From the NCBI RefSeq assembly GCF_004114695.1, contig NZ_CP035310.1:2029501-2093500 (forward strand): a stretch of DNA of 64,000 nucleotides, read 5' to 3'. This DNA comes from Erythrobacter sp. HKB08. Lineage in GTDB: Bacteria > Pseudomonadota > Alphaproteobacteria > Sphingomonadales > Sphingomonadaceae. Under the pieces are notes generated by a model. The model saw nothing but the letters and a program-made list of their open reading frames with translations. It was not told the DNA's origin and ran no database searches. Position numbers and translations under genes: made by a program. The stretch's first letter is position 1. Each line of letters starts with the position of its first letter. Positions 35,123-44,388 of this stretch are shown one piece after another.

Positions 35123-36978
35123 GCCAGCGCTCCTTCGATCGCTGCTTCGAGTTCGGCAATGGTGAAAGGCTGGCCGCTGGTCTTGGTCAGCGGCTGTGCG
35201 TCGACGAGATACTGGTCGCGCAGCACGGTCTTGAACTGGCCGGTGTTCATCTCCGGCACGAGCACGCGTTCGTAGCTCTTGAGCAGGTCGCCGAGATTGG
35301 CCGGCAGCGGCCAGACATGGCGCACATGCACATGGCTCACGTCCATGCCCTTTGCACGGCAATTGTCGACGGCGCGGCGGATCGGGCCGAAGGTCGAGCC
35401 CCAACCCACGACGACCAGCTTGCCGCCCGGCTCGCCCGAGGCGACTTCCTGGTCGGGCACCGAAACACCCAGCACCTTGGACTTGCGCGCATCGGTCATC
35501 GCCTGGTGGTTCGAGGGCGAATAGTCGATGTGGCCGGTATCCTCGGCCTTCTCGATGCCGCCGATGCGGTGCATCAGGCCCGGCGTACCCGGCTTGATCC
35601 ACGGCCGCGCGCCCTTCTCGTCGCGCTTGTAGGGCAGCAGTTCGCCGCCGCCGTTCTTCTCGGTCAGGAAGGTCGCCGGGAACGGCTCGTAGCTCGCCGG
35701 ATCGGGCACTTTCCACGGTTCGGCTGCATTGGCGATGTAGCCATCGGTCAGCAGCATCACCGGGGTCATGTACTGGACTGCAATGCGGCAAGCCTCGATC
35801 GCGCATTCGAACGCGTCGCCCGGGCTGTTCGCCGCGATCACCGGCATCGGCGCATCGCCGTTGCGGCCATAGACGGCCTGGTAGAGATCGCTCTGCTCGG
35901 TCTTGGTCGGCAGGCCGGTCGAGGGGCCGCCGCGCTGCGAGTTGACGATGACCAGTGGAAGCTCGGTCATGATCGCAAGGCCCATCGCCTCGGTCTTGAG
36001 CGCGATGCCCGGACCGCTCGACGAAGTGACGCCGAGCTGCCCGGCGTAGCTTGCACCGATGGCAGCGCAGATCGCGGCAATCTCGTCTTCCGCCTGGAAG
36101 GTCGTGACGCCGAATTCCTTCAGCCGCGCAAGATGGTGCAGGATCGCCGAGGCGGGCGTGATCGGATAGCCGCCGAAGAACATCGGCAGTTCGGCAAGCT
36201 GCGCACCGGCAACGAGGCCGAGGCTGACGGCTTCCGCGCCCGTGATCGTGCGATAGAGGCCGGGATCGCTTTCGACCGGGTCGACATGCACCTGGCGCAG
36301 CGGGCCGGAAAGCTCCGCCGTTTCGCCATAGGCATGGCCCGCATCGAGCGCGGCGATGTTCGCATCGGCGATATCGGGCTTGGTCTTGAACTTGGCCTTG
36401 AGCCACTGGTGGATCGGCTCGCGCGGGCGGTCGAACATCCACAGCGCGAGGCCGAGGGTCCACATGTTCTTCGAGCGCAGCGCGTCCTTGTTGCCGAGGC
36501 CGAAGGGCTTCACCGCCTCGATCGTCTTCTCGCTGATGTCGAAGGCAAGCACGTCGTATTTCGCGAGGCTGTCGTCCTCCAGCGGGTTGCTGTCGTATTT
36601 CGCCTTTTCGAGGTTGCGCTTGGTGAAGGCGCCGGTGTCGGCAATGATCAGGCCGCCGGGCTTGAGCGCACCGACATTGGTCTTGAGCGCCGCGGGGTTC
36701 ATCGCGACCAGCACGTCGGGCGCATCGCCCGCGGTGTTGATCTCGCGGCTGCCGAAATTGATCTGGAAGGCAGAGACGCCGAACAGCGTGCCCTGCGGCG
36801 CGCGGATTTCCGCCGGGAAGTCGGGGAAAGTCGCAAGGTCGTTGCCCGCGAGCGCGGTGGAGAGCGTGAACTGACCGCCCGTCAGCTGCATGCCGTCGCC
36901 GGAATCGCCGGCAAATCGGACCACTACGGCATCGGGAGATTGCGCCTCCTGCGGCGCGTCGGCGGCTTGGGTCGCCAT
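35119..36978 (-). CDS. korA: 2-oxoacid:ferredoxin oxidoreductase subunit alpha (gamma-alpha fusion)
   Basis: 619 aa from the ATG at 36978, six bases behind AAGGA; an ATG two codons upstream touches that element. The N-terminal about 190 residues are the gamma domain (VRFAGDSGDGMQLTGGQF), fused to the alpha domain with GGYPITPASAILHHL, TSSSGPGIALKTEAMG and LLTDGYIANA. Gamma-alpha fusion plus KorB is the usual form of bacterial 2-oxoglutarate:ferredoxin oxidoreductase in aerobes. No ferredoxin gene is in the window. It is divergent from the esterase gene. Confidence 0.93.
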   Translation of the reverse strand: MATQAADAPQEAQSPDAVVVRFAGDSGDGMQLTGGQFTLSTALAGNDLATFPDFPAEIRAPQGTLFGVSAFQINFGSREINTAGDAPDVLVAMNPAALKTNVGALKPGGLIIADTGAFTKRNLEKAKYDSNPLEDDSLAKYDVLAFDISEKTIEAVKPFGLGNKDALRSKNMWTLGLALWMFDRPREPIHQWLKAKFKTKPDIADANIAALDAGHAYGETAELSGPLRQVHVDPVESDPGLYRTITGAEAVSLGLVAGAQLAELPMFFGGYPITPASAILHHLARLKEFGVTTFQAEDEIAAICAAIGASYAGQLGVTSSSGPGIALKTEAMGLAIMTELPLVIVNSQRGGPSTGLPTKTEQSDLYQAVYGRNGDAPMPVIAANSPGDAFECAIEACRIAVQYMTPVMLLTDGYIANAAEPWKVPDPASYEPFPATFLTEKNGGGELLPYKRDEKGARPWIKPGTPGLMHRIGGIEKAEDTGHIDYSPSNHQAMTDARKSKVLGVSVPDQEVASGEPGGKLVVVGWGSTFGPIRRAVDNCRAKGMDVSHVHVRHVWPLPANLGDLLKSYERVLVPEMNTGQFKTVLRDQYLVDAQPLTKTSGQPFTIAELEAAIEGALA

Positions 36979-37023
36979 GGACATTCCTTCGTCTCGCACC
37001 GTTAAAGCGGTGCTGTTTTCGGG

Positions 37024-37045
37024 CTGCGGCACCTATGAGCCGCAG
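37024..37045. other. Seven-bp inverted repeat in the korA/esterase divergent gap
   Basis: CTGCGGC - 8 bases - GCCGCAG lies 46-67 bases upstream of the korA start. It could be a leader hairpin or an operator; nothing in the sequence decides between them. Confidence 0.35.
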
Positions 37046-37148
37046 CATCCTCTCGCAATCAAGTTTTTCTCCTACGTCACAAAAAGTCGAGTGGAAATAG
37101 CCGAAGGCTGCGCTAGGCTGATCGTTCAACAGGGAGAGAGACCGGAAA

Positions 37149-38099
37149 ATGGCCGATACGGAACATTTCGTGCGCGACGATGTGAAAGCATTCCTTTCGA
37201 TGCTCGAGCAGATGGGCGGACAGGGTGTCGAGGAAGTGGGGCACGAGGAAGGCCGCCAGCAGATGCGCGCGATGGGCGCAGTGGCGGAAGCCGATGCCAA
37301 GCCGCTGGCAGTCGTCAAGGACCTGACCTGCCCCGGACCGGCAGGCGATATCCCGCTGCGTCTCTACGACACCAAGGAAACGCGCGAACCCGGCCCCTGC
37401 GTGGTCTTCATCCACGGCGGCGGCTTCGTGATCGGCGACCTCGAGGTCTACAACAACCTTTGCACCGAGATTTCGCATTTCCTCGACTTGCCGGTGGTCT
37501 CGGTCGACTACCGCCTCGCGCCGGAGCACCCCTTCCCCGCCGCGCCCGACGATTGCGAGGCTGCCGCGCGCTGGATCGCGTCTTCGCCTGCGGCGCTGGG
37601 CCGCAAGATCACCGGCCTCGTCATCACCGGCGACAGTGCAGGCGGCAATTTGACCATCGTCACGACCAACCAGCTGGCCAACGATCCCGCCGACGTGCCG
37701 GTCGTGGTGCAGGCACCGATCTACCCGGTCGCGAGCGACGTCAGCGAGCACCAGAGCCTGAAGGACTTTTTCGACGGCTTCCTGCTCACCGGCGCGGCCA
37801 TGGCATGGTTCACCGAGCAATATGGCGGCGACCCGAGCGACCCGCGCCACACGCCGATGGTCGGCGATTGCTCGAACACGCCGCCGACGGTGATCTGCAC
37901 CGCCGGGCTCGATCCCTTACGCGATTCGGGACGCGAATATGCCGCGCACCTGATCCAGCAGGGCACCGAAGTGAGCTATTTCGAATTCCCGGGAATCATC
38001 CACGGCTTCACCACCTTGCGAAAGGCAATTCCCAGCGGTCAGGGCGATCTCGAGGCGTTCCTCGGCGCGATCAAGGTGAAGCTCTCGCGATACGGATAA
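37149..38099 (+). CDS. Alpha/beta hydrolase, hormone-sensitive lipase family
   Basis: 316 aa. The oxyanion motif HGGGFVIGD, nucleophile elbow GDSAGGNL, the acid in AGLDPLRDSG and the His in IIHGFTTL form a complete HSL-type (family IV) esterase site. The N-terminal cap (ADTEHFVRDDVKAFLSMLE) is helical. It acts on short-chain esters by family; the true substrate is unknown. It is read divergently from korA. rppH follows 14 bp later on the same strand. Confidence 0.92.
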   Translation: MADTEHFVRDDVKAFLSMLEQMGGQGVEEVGHEEGRQQMRAMGAVAEADAKPLAVVKDLTCPGPAGDIPLRLYDTKETREPGPCVVFIHGGGFVIGDLEVYNNLCTEISHFLDLPVVSVDYRLAPEHPFPAAPDDCEAAARWIASSPAALGRKITGLVITGDSAGGNLTIVTTNQLANDPADVPVVVQAPIYPVASDVSEHQSLKDFFDGFLLTGAAMAWFTEQYGGDPSDPRHTPMVGDCSNTPPTVICTAGLDPLRDSGREYAAHLIQQGTEVSYFEFPGIIHGFTTLRKAIPSGQGDLEAFLGAIKVKLSRYG

Positions 38100-38113
38100 G
38101 GACTGGTTTGGAA

Positions 38114-38587
38114 ATGACAGAACTCGGCTACCGCCCCTGCGTCGGGGTGATGCTGGTCAATGCCGAAGGCCGCGCATTCGTCGGCCAGCGGATCGACAAC
38201 AAGGATTCGGGTGCCTGGCAGATGCCGCAAGGCGGCGTCGATCCGGGCGAAGACCTGCGCGATGCTGCCCTGCGCGAGCTGGCGGAGGAAACCGGCGCGC
38301 GCGAACAGCATGTCGCTATCATCAGCCAGATGACCGAGACCGTGCGCTACGACCTGCCGGAAGAGCTGATCGGCAAGTTGTGGGGCGGAAAATATCGCGG
38401 GCAGGAGCAGTCGTGGTTCCTCGCCCGCTTCACCGGCGAAGATACGCATATCGACATCGAAGCGCACGATCCGCCCGAATTCTCGCAATGGATGTGGGTC
38501 GAGCCCGAGCGCCTGCCCGAGCTTATCGTGCCCTTCAAAAGGCGCGTCTATCGCACTGTATTGGAAGCGTTTCGCGACCTGATCTGA
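38114..38587 (+). CDS. rppH: RNA pyrophosphohydrolase (Nudix)
   Basis: 157 aa from the ATG at 38114; the frame upstream overlaps the esterase and is a shadow. Nudix box GGVDPGEDLRDAALREL followed by AEETGA, with the family's GYRPCVGVML start and WQMPQGGVD. It removes pyrophosphate from the 5' end of RNAs, opening them to RNase E. The length matches RppH of alphaproteobacteria (about 160 aa), including WMWVEPERLPELIVPFKR. Ends 4 bp before the convergent TPR gene. Confidence 0.93.
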   Translation: MTELGYRPCVGVMLVNAEGRAFVGQRIDNKDSGAWQMPQGGVDPGEDLRDAALRELAEETGAREQHVAIISQMTETVRYDLPEELIGKLWGGKYRGQEQSWFLARFTGEDTHIDIEAHDPPEFSQWMWVEPERLPELIVPFKRRVYRTVLEAFRDLI

Positions 38588-38591
38588 GCGA

Positions 38592-39095
38592 TCAGTTCTG
38601 CGTCACCTGCGCGTCGGGAAGCACGTTTTCCGCGGCCAGGACGCGCGGCTGCGGGCCGCGCTGGATGGCCATGGCGAGGTCGCGCGTTTCGCTGCAATTG
38701 CTGCCGCACAGCGCCTCGAGCTTGGAGAGGTTCACGCGGGCCTTCTCGACCGCGCCCTTTTCCACCAGCGCCTCGCCCTCGCCCGAGATGGCGGCGAGAT
38801 TTTCCGGCTCGCGTTCCAGCGCTTCGCGGTAATAGGTGATCGCCTTGCCCTGCAGCCCTTCGCGGCGCGCGGCTTCGGCAAGGTTGAGATAGATCGGCGT
38901 GTGCGCCGGATCGACCGCAAGTGCGGCCTCGAACGCATCGATCGCCTTCTGCGGCTGGCCCGCTTCGAGCGCAGCCTCGCCCTCGGCAATCAGCATCGCC
39001 GCGCGCGGAGCTGCTTCGCGTTCACCCGCAAGCCCCACACTCGAAGTCACCGCAAGGGCGAGCGAGAGGGCAGCTGCAATCGGGGTGTAGCGCAT
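38592..39095 (-). CDS. Exported TPR protein
   Basis: 167 aa from the ATG at 39095 behind AAGGAG; the frame is open to 39275 but overlaps the RNA methyltransferase. Signal peptide RYTPIAAALSLALAVTSSVGLAG, then two or three tetratricopeptide repeats (GEAALEAGQPQKAIDAFEAAL; ALEREPENLAAISGEGEAL, each given as anchors only). Two cysteines (ALCGSNCSET) may form a disulfide in the periplasm. Function unknown. Confidence 0.8.
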   Translation of the reverse strand: MRYTPIAAALSLALAVTSSVGLAGEREAAPRAAMLIAEGEAALEAGQPQKAIDAFEAALAVDPAHTPIYLNLAEAARREGLQGKAITYYREALEREPENLAAISGEGEALVEKGAVEKARVNLSKLEALCGSNCSETRDLAMAIQRGPQPRVLAAENVLPDAQVTQN

Positions 39096-39131
39096 GATTA
39101 ACTCCTTCACGGCAGGCAAATCGGGCGTGCG

Positions 39132-39171
39132 TAGCTTTGCCATAGACCGCGACGTTAACACGGCAAAACTA
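39132..39171. repeat. Inverted repeat over the 3' end of the rsmB-like gene
   Basis: TAGCTTTGCC and GGCAAAACTA can pair (9 of 10) around a 20-base loop that contains the rsmB stop codon. It may cap the 3' end of that transcript; there is no T run. Confidence 0.35.
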
Positions 39172-40336
39172 GACTCGCGATGAAAAATCCGTCCGTGCCA
39201 TCGTGAAACGGGGTGAGCCGAATTCCTTCGCCTCGCGCCCTGCCGATGGGTAGCGCGGGCGTATCGGCCTGCCATGCGGGGTTCTCCGCGAGGAACGCCG
39301 CAACGCGGTCCGCGCCCTCGATATCAAGCACCGAGCACGTCACGAACACCAGCCTGCCGCCCGGTTTGACGAGCTTGGAAGCGATCTCGAGCAGCTTGGA
39401 CTGAGTCTCGGCGAACTGGTCGAGTGCCTTGGCATCGAGCCGCCAGCGCGCCTCGGGCTTGCGGCGCCAGGTGCCGCTGCCCGAACAGGGCGCATCGACC
39501 AGTACCGCGTCCGCCTTGCCGTGGTAACCGGCCAGCGCCTCCAGTTCCTTGCCGGGATCGAGCAGGACGGTTTCGACCATCCCCGCCCCTGCCCGCTCGG
39601 CGCGCGGCGGCAGGTTTCCGAGACGGCGCTTGTCCGTGTCGCTGGCGATGAGCGTGCCGGTATTCTCCATCGCGGCTGCCAGGGCGAGTGTCTTGCCACC
39701 CGCTCCTGCGCACAGGTCGATGACCGTCTCGCCGGGCGTCGCGGACACGGCTGCGCAGGCCCACTGGCTGCCGTGATCCTGCACCTCGATCAGGCCGTCG
39801 CGATAGGCGGGCCATTGCTCGACCTGCGTGCCGGTCGCGAAACGCAGGGCTTGTGGCGCTGCCAGCTTCTCGCTGGATTCGGGCAGTTCGATGGTGTCGC
39901 GGCCGGACTTGAGCGTGTTCACGCGCACGTCGAGCGGCGCGCGGTCGAGAAGCGCAGTCGCCTCATCGCCCTCAATTCCCGAGGCGGCGAGAGCGGAAAC
40001 CAGCCAGTCGGCAGCCACACCACCCTCGGCAGGCTTTTCCGACGAACCGATCGGTGCCGGCCCGAAGCGCGAGCCGTCGAACAGCTCGGAAATTGCCGCG
40101 TCCTCTTCGGCGAGCTGCAGCATCGCCGCGCGGCCATGCACCGGGATCGGTCCGCAAGCACGGATCGCGGAATATACCAGCTCGCGCACGGCGCGGCGGT
40201 CCTTCGATCCGGCATAGCGATTGGACCGTGCCCAATCGGCGATGATCCGGTCGGCCGGCGCGCCGCGGGTGCGTGCTGCCTCGATCACCGCATCGAGTAT
40301 CTCGATTGCCGCCTGGACGCGTGCTGCGGGGGTCAC
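39155..40336 (-). CDS. 16S rRNA m5C methyltransferase family protein (RsmB/Sun-like)
   Basis: 393 aa. An N-terminal NusB-like helical region (RVQAAIEILDAVIEAA) is followed by a Rossmann methyltransferase domain with DLCAGAGGKTLALAAAMENTG, the active-site VDAPCSGSGTWRRKP and FVTCSVLDIEG, which provide the two cysteines of RNA m5C methyltransferases. Homology points to 16S rRNA C967 methylation; a different target is possible. It is 120 bp behind guaB, with an inverted-repeat element between. Confidence 0.9.
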   Translation of the reverse strand: MTPAARVQAAIEILDAVIEAARTRGAPADRIIADWARSNRYAGSKDRRAVRELVYSAIRACGPIPVHGRAAMLQLAEEDAAISELFDGSRFGPAPIGSSEKPAEGGVAADWLVSALAASGIEGDEATALLDRAPLDVRVNTLKSGRDTIELPESSEKLAAPQALRFATGTQVEQWPAYRDGLIEVQDHGSQWACAAVSATPGETVIDLCAGAGGKTLALAAAMENTGTLIASDTDKRRLGNLPPRAERAGAGMVETVLLDPGKELEALAGYHGKADAVLVDAPCSGSGTWRRKPEARWRLDAKALDQFAETQSKLLEIASKLVKPGGRLVFVTCSVLDIEGADRVAAFLAENPAWQADTPALPIGRARGEGIRLTPFHDGTDGFFIASLVLPC

Positions 40337-40355
40337 AGGGCCTCCTCGAACATTT

Positions 40356-40438
40356 CGTCATTCCCGCGAAGGCGGGAATCCAGAGCCAAAACGAACCGCA
40401 CCTGCCTCCCTGGATCCCCGCCTGCGCGGGGATGACGG
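40356..40438. repeat. REP/BIME-like inverted repeat between guaB and rsmB-like gene
   Basis: Two GC-rich palindromes face each other: TTCCCGC-GAAG-GCGGGAA and ATCCCCGC-CTGC-GCGGGGAT, bordered by CGTCA/TGACG and CCAG/CTGG. Each unit is a hairpin and the pair is an imperfect inverted repeat. This is the familiar intergenic repeat type of sphingomonads. Placed 20 bp from each neighbouring gene, it may attenuate transcription from guaB into the methyltransferase gene. Confidence 0.75.
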
Positions 40439-40456
40439 AGGAGGGAACACATCAAG

Positions 40457-42007
<1,551 letters not shown>

Positions 42008-42763
42008 TTACTCCGCCGTCCAGCCCCCGTCGATGCTCCAGTTCGCGCCGGTGACGTTGCCCATCTCCTCGCGGCACAGGAAAGTCGCCAGCGCGCCGAT
42101 TTCCTCGACCTGGACGAACTTCTTGGTCGGCTGCTTGGCGAGCAGCACGTCGTTGATCACTTCGTCACGAGACAGGCCGCGCGCTTTCATCGTGTCGGGG
42201 ATCTGCCCCTCGATAAGCGGGGTCCAGACATAGCCCGGGCTGATGCAATTCGCCGTCACGCCGGTCTGCGCCAGTTCGAGCGCGATGGTCTTGGTGAAGC
42301 CGTCGATCCCGTGCTTGCTGGCGTTGTAGGCGCTCTTGAAGGGCGATGCGGTCTTCGAATGGGCGCTGGCGGTGTTGATGATGCGGCCCCAGCCCTTCTG
42401 TTTCATATGCGGCACGGCAAGGCGCGTAGTGTGGAAAGCGGCCGTCAGGTTGAGCGCGATGATTGCGCTCCACTTGTCGACCGGGAAATCCTCGACCGGC
42501 GAGACGTGCTGCATGCCGGCATTGTTGACGAGGATGTCGACCGGACCGGCCTTTGCCATCAATTCCTCGCAGCCTTCCTGCGTCATCAGGTCGGCGCCGA
42601 CATGGCTGGCCGAGAGTTCCTCGCACAGCTTGGCGATCTCTCCTTCGTCGCCGAAACCGTTCAGCACGACCTCTGCACCTTCGGCTGCCATTGCACGGGC
42701 GACGGCAAGGCCGATGCCCGAAGTGGAGCCGGTGACGAGGGCGCGCTTGCCTTTGAGGAACAT
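42008..42763 (-). CDS. 3-hydroxybutyrate dehydrogenase
   Basis: 251 aa SDR from the ATG at 42763 behind GGAG; a frame extending to 43171 is a shadow. TGSTSGIGLAVARAMA, NNAGMQHVSPVEDFP, the catalytic Ser in NTASAHSKTASP and YNASKHGIDG with Tyr/Lys, and the C-terminal LLAKQPTKKFV block are all typical of D-3-hydroxybutyrate dehydrogenase. It interconverts 3-hydroxybutyrate and acetoacetate in PHB metabolism. No pha genes are nearby. Confidence 0.9.
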   Translation of the reverse strand: MFLKGKRALVTGSTSGIGLAVARAMAAEGAEVVLNGFGDEGEIAKLCEELSASHVGADLMTQEGCEELMAKAGPVDILVNNAGMQHVSPVEDFPVDKWSAIIALNLTAAFHTTRLAVPHMKQKGWGRIINTASAHSKTASPFKSAYNASKHGIDGFTKTIALELAQTGVTANCISPGYVWTPLIEGQIPDTMKARGLSRDEVINDVLLAKQPTKKFVQVEEIGALATFLCREEMGNVTGANWSIDGGWTAE

Positions 42764-42881
42764 GATTTTCTCCGAGAGGTTGTCCAGTTGCAGAGCGCGG
42801 TTGTTACGGGCATCACACCGGGTGTCCAGCCCTTCCGCAAAGGCTATTCTGCGATGGCAGGGCTGCAACCGGGGAGAGAGC

Positions 42882-43757
42882 ATGCGCCTCAATCGATTCG
42901 ATCCAAGCAATATCAAGGTCCGTTCGAGCCGCGGAGGCGGCGGCGGCTTCCCGATGGGTGGCGGCGGCAAGATGGGCTGCGGCGGCCTCGTCGTCCTGTT
43001 GCTCGTGGCCGTGCTGTTCGGCCCCGAGGCGCTGCAGAACTTCTCCGGCCCGACGACGGTCCAGCAGGGCCCCGGCGGACAGCAGGGCACTGCCTCGCAG
43101 GACGAGGTGGCGATCTGCACCGGCAGCGAATACGCCCTCGAGGCGTGCAATGCGCTCGATTCCCTCAACACGACGTGGGAGCGGACTTTTGCCGAGCAGA
43201 ACGTCGGCTTCCGCCAGCCCGAGCTCGACCTGTTCCAGGATGGCCGCGTCGATACGCGCGGCTGCGGCAGCGCAACCTCGGCTGCGGGCCCGTTCTACTG
43301 CCCGGCGGACGAGACGATCTATATCGATACGAGCTTCTACGACCAGCTCGCCCGCATGGCCGGGACCGGCGGCGACTTCGCGCGCTACTACGTGATCGCG
43401 CACGAATATGGCCACCACATCCAGACGATCACCGGTGTCGCCGGCCAGATCCGCAGCGCGCAGCAGCGTAATCCGCGCCAGGCGAACCAGCTTCAGGTCC
43501 TCATGGAATTGCAGGCCGACTGCTATGCCGGCGTGTGGGCAGGCAAGAACCGCAACCTGATCGAGCCGGGCGACATGGAAGAGGGCCTGCGCGCGGCAAG
43601 CTCGATCGGCGACGACACGCTGCAACGAAATGCCGGCCAGCGCGTTAATCCGGAGAGTTTCACACATGGCACGAGCCAGCAGCGCATGCAGGCGCTGCGG
43701 CTCGGATTGGAGACGGGTGATGACAGGCAGTGCGACCGGATTGTCGAGATCGGCTAG
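42882..43757 (+). CDS. Membrane-anchored neutral zinc metallopeptidase (YpfJ family)
   Basis: 291 aa from the ATG at 42882 behind GGGGAGAG. N-terminal Gly-rich stretch (SSRGGGGGFPMGGGGK), one transmembrane helix (about 34-48), then a periplasmic peptidase domain: CPADETIYIDTSFYDQL, the zinc motif HEYGHHIQT and ELQADCYAGVWA with the third ligand. This is the KPN/YpfJ-type neutral zinc metallopeptidase. The biological target is unknown. Its 3' end overlaps the next gene by 38 bp. Confidence 0.93.
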   Translation: MRLNRFDPSNIKVRSSRGGGGGFPMGGGGKMGCGGLVVLLLVAVLFGPEALQNFSGPTTVQQGPGGQQGTASQDEVAICTGSEYALEACNALDSLNTTWERTFAEQNVGFRQPELDLFQDGRVDTRGCGSATSAAGPFYCPADETIYIDTSFYDQLARMAGTGGDFARYYVIAHEYGHHIQTITGVAGQIRSAQQRNPRQANQLQVLMELQADCYAGVWAGKNRNLIEPGDMEEGLRAASSIGDDTLQRNAGQRVNPESFTHGTSQQRMQALRLGLETGDDRQCDRIVEIG

Positions 43758-44352
43758 GCTTATTGGCGCGGCGCTGCTGTTTTGCGGCAGCCCGCTCGCC
43801 GCGCAGGACCAGCCCGAGAGGGTGACCGACCGTGACCCGGACGCGATGGATGTCGCGACCACGCCGATCCAGGACCTGAACCTTTCGAGCGATCCGATCC
43901 CGGAGGCGCTGCAGGACGCCGTCGTCGCCCCCTATGCGAGCGAGACGCTTGTCGGATGCGACGACCTCAATCGCGAGATCGAGCGGCTCAACGTCGTGCT
44001 TGGCCCCGACCTCGATATCGACACCGAGGAACGGCGGGACATCACCATCGGCAAGGTCGCCAAGAGCGCGGTCGGATCGCTAATCCCCTTCCGCGGGGTG
44101 ATTCGCGAGATTTCCGGCGCCGCCGATCGCGAGCGCGATTTCCAGGAAGCCATCCTCGCAGGCGCGGTGCGGCGCGGCTATCTCAAGGGCCTCGGCGAAC
44201 AGCGCGGCTGTGCCTACCCGGCGCGCCCCGCCGACGTGAAGATCACGATTTCCGATGATGACGAGGTCGAGATGACCGAAAACGAAGACGCCGGATCCGA
44301 GGATGACGGCGAAGTCACCTTCGTCTCCGGCGAAGTCGTCCAGGGCGACTGA
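43720..44352 (+). CDS. Exported protein of unknown function with acidic tail
   Basis: 210 aa from the ATG at 43720 behind ACGGGTG. A signal-type N-terminus (LSRSARLIGAALLFCGSPLAAQD) is followed by polar sequence with DDLNREIERLNVVLG, PFRGVIREISGAADRERDF and ILAGAVRRGYLKGLGEQRGC. The last 40 residues are strongly acidic (DDDEVEMTENEDAGSEDDGE). Two cysteines may form a disulfide. No family is recognised. It overlaps the metallopeptidase gene, so the two probably work together. Confidence 0.7.
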   Translation: MTGSATGLSRSARLIGAALLFCGSPLAAQDQPERVTDRDPDAMDVATTPIQDLNLSSDPIPEALQDAVVAPYASETLVGCDDLNREIERLNVVLGPDLDIDTEERRDITIGKVAKSAVGSLIPFRGVIREISGAADRERDFQEAILAGAVRRGYLKGLGEQRGCAYPARPADVKITISDDDEVEMTENEDAGSEDDGEVTFVSGEVVQGD

Positions 44353-44354
44353 AC

Positions 44355-44375
44355 GGGAGCCTCGGAAAGAGGCCC
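44355..44375. terminator. Hairpin between convergent genes
   Basis: GGG-A-GCCTC - GGAAA - GAGGC-CCC, an 8-bp stem with one bulged A and a short loop, in the 36-bp gap between the exported protein and creD. There is no T run; it may end transcription from both sides. Confidence 0.45.
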
Positions 44376-44388
44376 CCGCCCGTCCTCA

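Noticed and set aside
34088-37318. A 1076-codon frame covering korB and the antisense-frame part of korA
   Set aside because: Only the part after the ATG at 35122 has KorB motifs; the rest is an arginine-rich shadow of korA.
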